Positions 27,801 to 34,263 of a stretch of 44,325 nt of DNA are shown here, piece by piece. Numbering within the stretch: the stretch's first letter is position 1; each line of letters opens with the position of its first letter. The translations under genes and the position numbers were made by a program. The stretch spans positions 1 to 44,325 of the forward strand of contig CALJUR010000139.1 of the NCBI GenBank assembly GCA_937975765.1, written 5' to 3'. Source of the DNA: an uncultured Myxococcales bacterium (GTDB lineage Bacteria; Myxococcota_A; UBA9042; DTJE01). Under the pieces are notes generated by a model that worked only from the letters and a program-made list of their open reading frames with translations, was not told where the DNA came from and ran no database searches.

Positions 27801-29055
27801 TGGTCGTGGTCCCGTCGAAGGACTCGACCAGCGGCAGCGGCGTCAGGCAATCGTCCGAGAAGACGTGCTGGCAGTCCTTCACGCCGGACGCGGGGTCCTC
27901 GACGCACCTCTCGGCGCTGCACGGGTTCCGGTCGTCGGCGTAGGCATGGCACCACGCGTCGTCCAGGCAGCACGCCTCGACGTTCGGCGCGTGGAAGCAC
28001 TGGCCCAGAAGGCAGGTGTCGTGGGTGCACGGCGACCGGTCGTCGCAGTCCGACGCCGTGGTGCAGCATCCTGCCCGGGGCAGCCGCATGCACCGCGAGG
28101 CCGTGCAGATGTCGCGGGTGCAGGTGTTGCCGTCGTCGCAGTCCGAGTTCACCCGGCAGCAGTCCGGATCGCGGGTCCACGTGCAGGTGTTTCCGATGCA
28201 GCGGTCGGTCGTGCACAGGTTCGCGTCGAAGCACTCCAGGTCCTGCGTGCAGCATCCGGGCTTGTGCTGGCTGCTGTCGCACGTCCCCGAGACGCACCGG
28301 TCCCACGTACACGGGTCGCCGTCGTCGCAGGCGGGCAGATCCACCTGGCGGAAGACGTCGCTGTTGGCCTCCCCCGGGGTTCCCTGCCCCACCCCGCTTC
28401 CGTAGGTCCTCGACGAAAGCCCGAAGTCCAGGAACTGCCACGCCGACGGGTCGTCCGGGTTCGTCGGCTGCATCACCAGGGCGTTGTCCAGCAACGGGTT
28501 CCTGAGGGCGATCGAGGCCGTCGTGGGGAACTGGTCCGAGGCGAAGTCGATCCGATCCAGGTAGACCTCCTGGGCGCCGTCCCACAGCGCGACCATCCTC
28601 CAGGTTCCCGGCATCAGCCCGGCCAGGGTGACCTGGCATCCGGGGATGCCTGCGTTGCGGGCGGGGTCCGGGTCGACGCACGCCAGCAGGAAGCCCCCGG
28701 CCGGGATGACCTGCGGTTCGGGCAGCACCACGCTGACCAGCGTCTGGTAGGACCCGGTGTCCACCTGGAACACCAGGGAATCACCGCCGATGTCCACCGG
28801 GGAGAAGCCCGGGTTGTGCAGTTCCACGTAGGCGAAATCGATGGCGGAGGGGACCAGCCGGATCTCGTTGAGGACGACGGCCGAGGTTCCCGGGGTGCAC
28901 GGTTCGCCCACGGCCGAGGCCACGGAGGGGAAACCTTCCTCCGGGGGCAAGGAGGCCTCCGTTGCGCCCCCCGCGACACCATCGCAGGCGCAGGCCCAGA
29001 GGACGCCGAAAACGATGACCCGCCGAAATTCCCTCGACCCTGCGTGACCCTGCAT
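24889..29055 (-). CDS. Giant mosaic surface lipoprotein: lamin-tail domain, cysteine repeats, P-domain
   Basis: 1388 residues. Signal peptide with probable lipobox LWAC. Order: a lamin-tail-like domain (about 45-195, VVLNEIRL, DFAYVELHNPG); four CxDGxPCTxDxC-type repeats (about 235-370); a jelly-roll/MAM-like beta domain (about 400-580); an unassigned region with Cys pairs; a class-I-amidotransferase/ThuA-like alpha/beta segment (about 745-840, AYLDGGGRMVLEGGEFF); a short Cys unit; a proprotein-convertase P-domain (about 1043-1162, GDLQVKVKARSTYRGYLRL to GTWTLVVDN); then about seven more Cys repeats. No protease catalytic triad is visible, so the P-domain is used outside a convertase. ATG at 29055 has GGAGG 6 bases upstream; the GTG at 29073 does not. 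It follows the alcohol dehydrogenase gene by 84 bases. Likely adhesive or matrix role; inference. Confidence 0.86.
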   Translation of the reverse strand: MQGHAGSREFRRVIVFGVLWACACDGVAGGATEASLPPEEGFPSVASAVGEPCTPGTSAVVLNEIRLVPSAIDFAYVELHNPGFSPVDIGGDSLVFQVDTGSYQTLVSVVLPEPQVIPAGGFLLACVDPDPARNAGIPGCQVTLAGLMPGTWRMVALWDGAQEVYLDRIDFASDQFPTTASIALRNPLLDNALVMQPTNPDDPSAWQFLDFGLSSRTYGSGVGQGTPGEANSDVFRQVDLPACDDGDPCTWDRCVSGTCDSSQHKPGCCTQDLECFDANLCTTDRCIGNTCTWTRDPDCCRVNSDCDDGNTCTRDICTASRCMRLPRAGCCTTASDCDDRSPCTHDTCLLGQCFHAPNVEACCLDDAWCHAYADDRNPCSAERCVEDPASGVKDCQHVFSDDCLTPLPLVESFDGTTTIAQRGWSFLDLGSPAADHWSQTGTGDLGPDGHLRFTWLPSVDGAKSYARTPTIDARASATISFNVTNSTSVQWRMKYRHGIPGRTVNLKVLASDTGDFSTAEVIWSRAATEDLPYSIETAAVPSGIRAAQTLRVAFLVDTGDSTTADLDAWEIDDVRVAAGVPNHLVKAMAVRCPTHGTCSSANWTTIATVAAPTPIPDVTMNVCERVRLVLCMRDVDAYYGTWQIFGYPASFVDSTPMDVPPFLQPSGEVGQANGCETLGVAVAAVCGIPSAATEKGWFYCAMDAVPGCDDAAADRYRTGLRTVDEYDPGAEERNSPFESLASLNLNVLLRDGYVVWSPNGWTDPSAIAVRDAIRAAGRKAQVVKDLDLLPQLQPYQGIWAVLGVSGRYHQVTSAEAARLKAYLDGGGRMVLEGGEFFTKPAGVQADTVLHPYFKVRTVHSGAPKLEGPVSGRNFLEGYVFDCSQDAAVNAGNDAIEHLPEQGGKEILRVEGGTTQFSTSVAFRNGTYRTIGSTLPYAGLLERSGGGLLSGAMARMLTFLENGSVECTSNAQCEDYEACTTDACQSGSCRNDWRSGCVPCVNDAVRPSGASACSTDTACRPDLGYCVSVRCNGNYCSFRRDAASPDVPVQMTAANPHFEVPVAVTRTGLVGDLQVKVKARSTYRGYLRLALRGPDGTEVVLKEAVPTDAKANVYETYDIGVPLPSGQSLDAFLEHEYLGTWTLVVDNLDPEVNTGWLDGWYLWVGKSPKCWFLAHCDDYTVCTTDACTDGYCRNTWINCNDGNACTDDGCNAVTGCTHANHGRACEDGDACTFGDACSGGACIPGGPRDCDDHNPCTDDSCDPATGCLHVANDANPCGDGDPCTNGDHCASGTCTGTVYACDDGIACTDDACNGDGTCTAELWSGWCLIGAVCREAGEPDPSDPCKACDPDIAPTAWSARPEDSPCGTDMTCRGGECLPIPSEPVPDTP
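24955..25540 (-). repeat. C-terminal cysteine-repeat array of the mosaic protein
   Basis: Encodes about seven units of the type C-x-D-x-x-x-CT-x-D-x-C with a final C-T/R/H. Examples are CNDGNACTDDGC, CDDHNPCTDDSC and CDDGIACTDDAC. They are followed by one CLIxGxxC six-Cys unit that matches the repeats at 13280-13975. Boundaries are by eye. Confidence 0.72.
27945..28338 (-). repeat. N-terminal cysteine-repeat array of the mosaic protein
   Basis: Four units of the same CxDxxxCTxDxC type (CDDGDPCTWDRC, CFDANLCTTDRC, CDDGNTCTRDIC, CDDRSPCTHDTC), each separated by a CC pair. This spacing differs from the C-terminal array, suggesting two independent expansions. Confidence 0.72.
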
Positions 29056-29139
29056 GGCGATCCTCCGCGACACCTGTCCCTTATCGGTACCAGTCTAGGA
29101 TTTCGTGAGATCCTCCGCCATCTTCCGGGGGGCCGAGGG

Positions 29140-30294
29140 CTACAGGACTTCCCGCAGCACGTCCGACAGTTCCTCGATGGTCAGGGAAACGGGATTCGCG
29201 CGGGTGCTGCTGGCGTTCCGGGTGGCCTCGACGATCGCCGGCAGGTCACCCCCCGATACGCCGCATTCCGACAGGGTGAGGATCCGCAGTTCCCCGCGAA
29301 GTCGCGCGACGTGCCGGACCCCGTCCTCGGCGACCGCGCCGGGGTCGCCGGTCAGCAGGCGGGCCACCTCGTCGTACCGCGCCAGCGCGGGCGATCCGGG
29401 CATCCTCTGCCGCAGCGCCCGGAGGTTCGCCTGCATGACCGGGCCCAGCAAGCGGGCGCAGATCGCGCCGTGCGCCACCGGGAAGCGTCCCCCGATGGCC
29501 GCCGCGAACCCGTGCACCGCGCCCAGGCCGGCGTTGGCCAGCGCCATGCCGCCGAACAGGCTGGCCACGGCCATGTTCTCGCGGGCCTCCAGGTCGGTCC
29601 CGTCGTGGAAGGCGGCCGGCAGGGACCTCGCTGCCCGCCGGATCCCCTCCCGGCACAGCGCGTCCGTGAACGGCTGCGCCTTCAGGCAGGTGTACGGCTC
29701 GATCAGTTGCGTCAGGGCGTCCATCCCGGTGGTCGCGGTGACCTCGGGCGTCATCCCCAGCGTCATCCCGGGATCGACCAGTGCCAGGCGCGGCAGCAGG
29801 TGGGGACTTCGCAGGCTGGCCTTCACGCCGTGTTCGCGCGATGCCAGCACGGCGTTCCGGGTGGCCTCCGAGCCCGTCCCGGCGGTCGTCGGTATCGCGA
29901 TGAAGGGGACGGCGGGCTTCTGCATCGGCAGGCCGCGGCCGATGACCTCCAGGTAGTCCAGGGGGTCGCCGCCGTTGCCCAGCAGGCCGGCCACGGCCTT
30001 TCCCAGGTCCAGGGCCGAGCCTCCCCCCGCCGCGACCACCAGGTCGCACCCGGCATCGCGGGCCGCGCGCGTCGCGTCCCTCGCCATCGACACCGTCGGT
30101 TCGCCGCCGGCCGCGAATGCCACGCATTGCAGGCCGGCGTCGGCCAACGAGGTTTCCACCGTCGCGACCCGCGCCGGATCCCGGCCCGTGACCAGGAAGA
30201 CTCGCCGACCCATTCCCGCGGCCGCCGTACCCACCTCGCCCGCAACGCCCGGTCCGAAGAGCACCCGCGCAGGCAACGTGACCTCGAATCTCAT
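29140..30294 (-). CDS. Iron-containing (group III) alcohol dehydrogenase
   Basis: 384 residues. N-terminal NAD(P)-binding domain with GGGSALDLGKAV (90-101) and TTAGTGSEAT (136-145). C-terminal helical metal-binding domain with Asp192 in GMDALTQ, His261 and His275. The ligand that is usually His four residues after the Asp is Gln196, as in a subset of the family, so metal choice may differ. These cytosolic enzymes interconvert alcohols and aldehydes; no substrate can be named. The start ATG overlaps the stop of the preceding gene (TGATG) and lies 7 bases from a GAGG, indicating translational coupling. The coupled monooxygenase-fold partner suggests a shared small-molecule pathway. Confidence 0.9.
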   Translation of the reverse strand: MRFEVTLPARVLFGPGVAGEVGTAAAGMGRRVFLVTGRDPARVATVETSLADAGLQCVAFAAGGEPTVSMARDATRAARDAGCDLVVAAGGGSALDLGKAVAGLLGNGGDPLDYLEVIGRGLPMQKPAVPFIAIPTTAGTGSEATRNAVLASREHGVKASLRSPHLLPRLALVDPGMTLGMTPEVTATTGMDALTQLIEPYTCLKAQPFTDALCREGIRRAARSLPAAFHDGTDLEARENMAVASLFGGMALANAGLGAVHGFAAAIGGRFPVAHGAICARLLGPVMQANLRALRQRMPGSPALARYDEVARLLTGDPGAVAEDGVRHVARLRGELRILTLSECGVSGGDLPAIVEATRNASSTRANPVSLTIEELSDVLREVL

Positions 30295-30599
30295 CACCAT
30301 GCCTCGTCGCCGGGGAAGACGGTCTCGGTCCAGGTGCCGACCCTGGGCCCGGCCATCATCGGCTCTACGGCGGCGCGCCACGCCAGGTAGTGGGCGGTCT
30401 CCTTGTGGGCCAGGGTGGCCTCCTGGCTTCGGTACACCTCGATCAGCATGAAACGTTTCGGGTCGTCCCTCTCCTGCACGAAGTCGAACCGGGCAATCCC
30501 GGGTTCGGTCGCGCTGTTCCTCGCGTTCTCGATCGTGGCGGCCCGGAACTCTTCCAGGCATTCCGGCTTCACGTGGACCCGGACCAGCAGCACCTTCAT
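30294..30599 (-). CDS. Antibiotic biosynthesis monooxygenase (ABM) fold small protein
   Basis: 101 residues, the usual size of a single-domain ABM/LsrG-like dimeric alpha+beta barrel. Family-like segments: MKVLLVRVHVKPECLEEF at the start, EPGIARFDFVQERDDPKRF and the YRSQEATLAHKETAHYLAW helix. Members include quinol and heme monooxygenases, the AI-2 processing enzyme LsrG and many of unknown role. No cofactor-binding residue can be assigned here. ATG at 30599 follows GGAGG by 5-6 bases. The gene ends in a one-base stop/start overlap with the alcohol dehydrogenase gene, so the two proteins are probably made in step. Confidence 0.85.
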   Translation of the reverse strand: MKVLLVRVHVKPECLEEFRAATIENARNSATEPGIARFDFVQERDDPKRFMLIEVYRSQEATLAHKETAHYLAWRAAVEPMMAGPRVGTWTETVFPGDEAW

Positions 30600-30684
30600 C
30601 GACGCCTCCGGCAATGGCACTCCCGGGATCCTGCCCGAGGTCCGTTCGTTCCGCCAACCGCGCGACGACCCGCGCCAGGGCCTT

Positions 30685-30713
30685 TTGACATCGCGGAGGG
30701 CCGCGGTGATACT
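30685..30713 (+). promoter_or_regulatory. Sigma-70-like promoter for the GT2 gene
   Basis: TTGACA (30685-30690, perfect -35) is followed by a 17-base spacer and GATACT (30708-30713, 4 of 6). The overlapping TGATACTAT could act as an extended -10 with a 19-base spacer. The next start codon is GTG at 30741. This is the best -35 match seen in the contig. Confidence 0.5.
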
Positions 30714-30740
30714 ATTTTGCCCTTCAACGGCCGGTGGCCC

Positions 30741-31484
30741 GTGGCCCGTCTTCCGTTCCCGTCGCTGTCGATCGTGGTCCCGGCCTACAACGAGGCCGAC
30801 CGGATTGCCGCGACGCTGCAGCGGATTCACGACTACGCCCGGCAGGCGCTGGATTCCTTCGAGATCCTCGTGGTCAACGACGGTTCCGCCGACGACACCT
30901 CCAGCGTGGTCGCCCGGTTCGCGTCCGGCCATCCCGAGGTCCGGCTGCTGGAAAACGGCCGCAACCGCGGCAAGGGCTACACCGTGCGCCACGGCGCCAT
31001 GGAATCCAGGTTTCCGTACATCCTGTTCACGGATGCCGACAACTCCACCCCGATCGAGGAGGTCGAGAAACTGGCGTCGGTCGCGTCCCCCGGAACGCTG
31101 GTGATCGCCTCCCGCGGCCTGGCCGATTCGCGGCTGGAAGTTCCGCAACCCTGGTACCGCCTGGCCATGGGCCGGACCTTTCGTCGCATCGTGCAGGCAC
31201 TGGTGGTGCCCCGGATCCAGGACACCCAGTGCGGCTTCAAGCTGTTCGGGCGGGAGGTCGCCGACGCGGTGTTCCCGCCCCTTCAGGTCCGGGGGTTCGC
31301 GTTCGACGTCGAGGTGATCGCCCGCGCCCAGAGGCTGGGTTTCCGGGTCCTGGAGATCCCGGTTCGCTGGCTGGACGATCGGCGCTCCCGGGTCTCGCCG
31401 GTTCGCGATTCGGCGCGCATGCTCCGAGACGTCGTGAAAATCTGGTGGCGCCTGAAGGACGTGCCCCCCGCGGCCCGCGATTGA
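30741..31484 (+). CDS. Family 2 glycosyltransferase (dolichyl/polyprenyl-phosphate sugar transferase-like)
   Basis: 247 residues, a soluble GT-A fold. Motifs in order: VVPAYNEADRI (nucleotide binding), NDGSADDT, the metal-binding DADNSTP, QCGFKLF, and a C-terminal RW with basic residues. The NKG-like GRNRGKGYTVRHGA segment and overall layout resemble ALG5/DPM1-type enzymes. These move glucose or mannose from a nucleotide sugar to a polyprenyl phosphate at the inner membrane. No C-terminal membrane helices are present. GTG at 30741 is chosen because it follows the predicted promoter by a short leader and precedes the first beta strand; a TTG at 30717 is an alternative. Divergent from the ABM gene and convergent with the MBL gene. 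Confidence 0.88.
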   Translation: MARLPFPSLSIVVPAYNEADRIAATLQRIHDYARQALDSFEILVVNDGSADDTSSVVARFASGHPEVRLLENGRNRGKGYTVRHGAMESRFPYILFTDADNSTPIEEVEKLASVASPGTLVIASRGLADSRLEVPQPWYRLAMGRTFRRIVQALVVPRIQDTQCGFKLFGREVADAVFPPLQVRGFAFDVEVIARAQRLGFRVLEIPVRWLDDRRSRVSPVRDSARMLRDVVKIWWRLKDVPPAARD

Positions 31485-31514
31485 GTCCCTGCCCCTGACC
31501 TTCCCGTTCGTCGC

Positions 31515-32255
31515 CTAGACCACGATCCGCCCGTGCGCCGAGATGCGTTCGAGCGTCCCCGCGAACTCTCCGGCCGCCTCCGCCATCGTCGTGCCCGGGT
31601 CCGACTCGGGCCACAGGTGCGTCAGGACCAGGCGGGGCACCTTCGCGCGCGCGGCCATGCGCCCGGCCTCGCAGGCGGACAGGTGGACCCGGTCGATCCC
31701 CTTCGGGCCCTGGTAGGTGGCCTCGCACAGCAGCGCGTCGCACCCCTCGAAGGCTGCGGGCAGCCCCTCGTCCCAGGACGTGTCCGCGCTGAATCCGATC
31801 CGGCGATCCCCCTCCTGGCAGACCAGCGCGAAGGTCGGGATCAGGTGCCGGGTCGGCACGAACCGGAAGGACATCGGGCCGGCCGTAAACGGCGCGGGGA
31901 GGTCCACGAAACGGAACACCCGCGAAAGTTCGCCGGGCCCGGCCCAGGGCTGGAAGGACTCCAGCAGGGCGCAGGATCCCTCCGGGGCGTGCACCTCCAG
32001 CAGATCCTTCCCGGGACGCGGGTTCCAGCGCAGGTACAGGCCCAGCGGGAACAGGTCGGCCACGTGGTCGGCATGCAGGTGGGTCACGACGATGGCGTCC
32101 AGTTCGTGGGGGTCCAGGTACCGGAACAGGTTCGCCAGGACCCCGTTGCCGATGTCCACCAGGACGTTCGTCGTGCCGGACCGGAACAGGTACCCGCTGC
32201 ACGCCTCCCCGTACTTCGCGTACGAGCCCGACGTGCCCAGCGCGACGACATCCAT
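31515..32255 (-). CDS. MBL-fold metallo-hydrolase (RNase Z-like branch)
   Basis: 246 residues. Zinc ligands of the metallo-beta-lactamase fold: H59-x-H61-x-D63-H64 in THLHADH, then H137, D158 in FSADTS, and H213 in THLWPE. The opening MDVVALGTSG strand and the FSADTS motif place it near ribonuclease Z and related hydrolases, but the flexible arm of true RNase Z is not recognisable. The substrate may be a cyclic nucleotide, phosphodiester or other ester. That is notable because the divergent neighbour carries a cyclic-nucleotide domain. ATG at 32255 follows GGGAGG by 5 bases; an ATG at 32273 abuts its own GGAGG and is less likely. Confidence 0.87.
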   Translation of the reverse strand: MDVVALGTSGSYAKYGEACSGYLFRSGTTNVLVDIGNGVLANLFRYLDPHELDAIVVTHLHADHVADLFPLGLYLRWNPRPGKDLLEVHAPEGSCALLESFQPWAGPGELSRVFRFVDLPAPFTAGPMSFRFVPTRHLIPTFALVCQEGDRRIGFSADTSWDEGLPAAFEGCDALLCEATYQGPKGIDRVHLSACEAGRMAARAKVPRLVLTHLWPESDPGTTMAEAAGEFAGTLERISAHGRIVV

Positions 32256-32288
32256 CCCGACCTCCCGCGCCATCCTCCCCGCGCCGCC

Positions 32289-32312
32289 ATTGTAGCGGAG
32301 TTCGGCTACAAT
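32289..32312. promoter_or_regulatory. Perfect dyad in a divergent promoter: candidate operator
   Basis: ATTGTAGC and GCTACAAT form a perfect 8-bp inverted repeat with an 8-base spacer, in the 79-base gap between the MBL gene and the CNB-PilT gene. Each arm contains TACAAT reading outward (5 of 6 to the -10 consensus), so the dyad could be two facing -10 boxes, a repressor site, or both. It does not match CRP (TGTGA-N6-TCACA) or FNR sites. Confidence 0.45.
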
Positions 32313-32334
32313 CGACCCACTCCAGGAGAACGCC

Positions 32335-34263
32335 ATGAAACGACTGCCGACGGAATCCCATCTGGACAAGGTCGTCGAGATCCTTTCCCGTTCCACCCTG
32401 TTCGAGGGCCTTTCCGAGGCCAACGTCCGCAAGCTGGCGCAATACGTCGCGGTGGTGCAGTGGGACCCGGGCGAGGTGATCCTGAAGGAGGGGGACGTCG
32501 CGGACACCTTCCTGGTGCTCTTGGCAGGGAACGCCGCCGTGGAGGTGGCGCAGAAGCCCGGCGTTCCCCCCGTCCAGGTGGCTCGCCTGCAGGGGGGAGA
32601 CCTGGTCGGCGAGATGGCCCTGCTGCTGGAGCAGCCCCGAACCGCCTCCGTCGTCGCCGAGTCGGCGGTCGTGGCCGTCGAGTTCCGGTCTGCCGTCTTC
32701 CTCAAGCTGTTCCAGCAGATCCCCTCGTTCGGCCCGGCCGTGTGCCGTTTCCTGGCGCGGCGGGTCGCCCAGGTCTCGCACCGGGTGCCGGTGCCCGAGG
32801 CCGGGGATGCCCGGGGGCCGGATGGCGCGGCGGCCGACTTGCTGCCCTTCCCCTTCGTCCAGCGCCACCGGGTGCTGCCGCTGAAGATCGAGGGCGACGT
32901 GCTGACCCTGGGCGTGGTGATGGACCCGGACGCCCACCTCGTCGAGGCCGTCCGGCGGCAGGTCCCCGGGGTCAAGGTGCGTCCGGTCCGGATCCAGAAC
33001 GCCCTGGTGGACGATTTCCTGCGGACGCGGATCGGCGAGCCTTCCGCTTCCCCCTCCACGTTCGTGCCGAAGGTCGCCGCGGCACCGGCGGTGGCCGCCG
33101 GCCCCCTGGACCTGGGTCGGACGCTGCGTCGCATGGTGGCGGAAGGGGCATCCGATCTCCACCTGTCCGCGGGCACCCGGCCGCGCTGGCGGATCGACGG
33201 CGAGGTCCGCGAACTGGGGGATGCCGCACCGCTTTCCGAGGACCATGTACTGGACCTGTTCCGGACCGTGCTTTCCCCCGGGCAGCAGTCCGAACTGGCA
33301 GCCTGCGGCGAACTGGACTTCGCACACTCGGTGCCCGGCGTCGGGCGCTTCCGGGTCAACGTCTTCCGCCAGGTCCGCGGCCACAGTGCGGCCATGCGGC
33401 TGATCCCGGAGAAGGTGCCCCCGCTGGAAGGCCTGGGGCTTCCCCCGGTCGTGGCCGGCCTGGCCGACCTGCACAACGGCCTGGTCCTGGTGACGGGCGC
33501 CACCGGCAGCGGCAAGAGCACCACGCTGGCCGCGCTGGTCGATCGCATCCGGCGGACGCGCCGCTGCCACATCCTGACCCTGGAGGACCCCGTCGAGTTC
33601 GTGCACGAGCCCGATGCCGCCCTGGTCTCCCAGCGCGAGGTCCGCACCCACACGAAGTCGTTCTCGGCGGCCCTGCGGGCAGCGCTGCGCGAGGATCCCG
33701 ACGTCGTGCTGGTCGGCGAGATGCGCGACCTCGAGACGACCGCGCTGGCGCTGGAGACCGCGAACACCGGTCACCTGGTCCTGGCCACGCTGCACACGCG
33801 CACCGCGATCGGTACCGTCGAGCGCATCGTCGGCCAGTTCCCCGCCGACCAGCAGGCCCAGATCCGCACGACCCTGGCGGACGTCCTGAAGGCCGTCGTC
33901 TGCCAGGTCCTGTGCCCGCGCCGCGGGGGCGGTCGCGTCGCGGCCGTCGAGGTCCTGGTGGCCAACGCGGCGGTCGCGAACCTGATCCGCGAGGGCAAGC
34001 CCCACCAGATCCCGACGCTGATGTCCACCGGCCTGGCGCAGGGGAACGTGCTGCTGAACCAGTCCCTCGATCGCCTGGTCGCATCCGGCGTCCTGGACCC
34101 CAGGGAGGCGATCCGGGCGTCCTCGGACCGGGCCGAGATGGCGCGCAGGCTGGGGATCACGGATGCGACGGCCGCGGTCGATGGCGCGCCCGAAGCGGTT
34201 CCGGGCCAGCCCCGTGTCAGCGGCCCCACCTCCGCAGCGGGTCGCGGATCGTTGCGCCGGTGA
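32335..34263 (+). CDS. CNB domain - partial GspE-N - PilT-type retraction ATPase fusion
   Basis: 642 residues. Residues 10-150: a cyclic-nucleotide-binding domain with an intact phosphate-binding cassette (G92-E93 and R102 in GEMALLLEQPRTAS). Residues about 168-235: a segment like the second half of the GspE/MshE N-terminal domain (RHRVLPLKIEGDVLTLGVVMDP); the RLG...L c-di-GMP motif is absent. Residues about 255-600: a PilT-like hexameric ATPase with a PAS-like N-domain (SDLHLSAG), Walker A GATGSGKST (388-396), Asp box LTLEDPVEF, Walker B DVVLVGEMRD, His box TGHLVLATLHT, and NLIREGKPHQI (549-559), corresponding to the AIRNLIRE motif needed for pilus retraction. I infer a type IV pilus retraction motor gated by cAMP or another cNMP. 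ATG after AGGAGAACGCC. Its 3' end overlaps the convergent gene by 47 bp. Confidence 0.9.
   Translation: MKRLPTESHLDKVVEILSRSTLFEGLSEANVRKLAQYVAVVQWDPGEVILKEGDVADTFLVLLAGNAAVEVAQKPGVPPVQVARLQGGDLVGEMALLLEQPRTASVVAESAVVAVEFRSAVFLKLFQQIPSFGPAVCRFLARRVAQVSHRVPVPEAGDARGPDGAAADLLPFPFVQRHRVLPLKIEGDVLTLGVVMDPDAHLVEAVRRQVPGVKVRPVRIQNALVDDFLRTRIGEPSASPSTFVPKVAAAPAVAAGPLDLGRTLRRMVAEGASDLHLSAGTRPRWRIDGEVRELGDAAPLSEDHVLDLFRTVLSPGQQSELAACGELDFAHSVPGVGRFRVNVFRQVRGHSAAMRLIPEKVPPLEGLGLPPVVAGLADLHNGLVLVTGATGSGKSTTLAALVDRIRRTRRCHILTLEDPVEFVHEPDAALVSQREVRTHTKSFSAALRAALREDPDVVLVGEMRDLETTALALETANTGHLVLATLHTRTAIGTVERIVGQFPADQQAQIRTTLADVLKAVVCQVLCPRRGGGRVAAVEVLVANAAVANLIREGKPHQIPTLMSTGLAQGNVLLNQSLDRLVASGVLDPREAIRASSDRAEMARRLGITDATAAVDGAPEAVPGQPRVSGPTSAAGRGSLRR

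Noticed and set aside
24955..28338. CRISPR-like or tandem DNA repeat array
   Set aside because: The repetition is at protein level (CxDGxxCTxDxC) with varied nucleotides and no regular spacers; it is coding.
24889..29055. Secreted proprotein-convertase-like protease
   Set aside because: A P-domain is present but no subtilisin-type catalytic Asp/His/Ser domain is found in the protein.
25195..30390. A 1731-codon plus-strand open frame, and similarly long frames antisense to sucA (37298-41191), the kinase (22-3306) and the MBL/PilT region (31237-34005)
   Set aside because: They lie antisense to well-recognised proteins, are Arg/Pro/Gly/His-rich with no domain signatures, and follow from the GC-rich third codon position of the real genes.
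30294..31148. Longer 284-residue version of the ABM protein
   Set aside because: The upstream extension is antisense to the GT2 gene and unlike the family; the ATG at 30599 has a good ribosome site and gives normal length.
32840..33040. c-di-GMP-binding MshEN domain in the CNB-PilT fusion
   Set aside because: Only the second half of the domain is recognisable and the RLG-type binding motif is missing, so c-di-GMP binding is not claimed.
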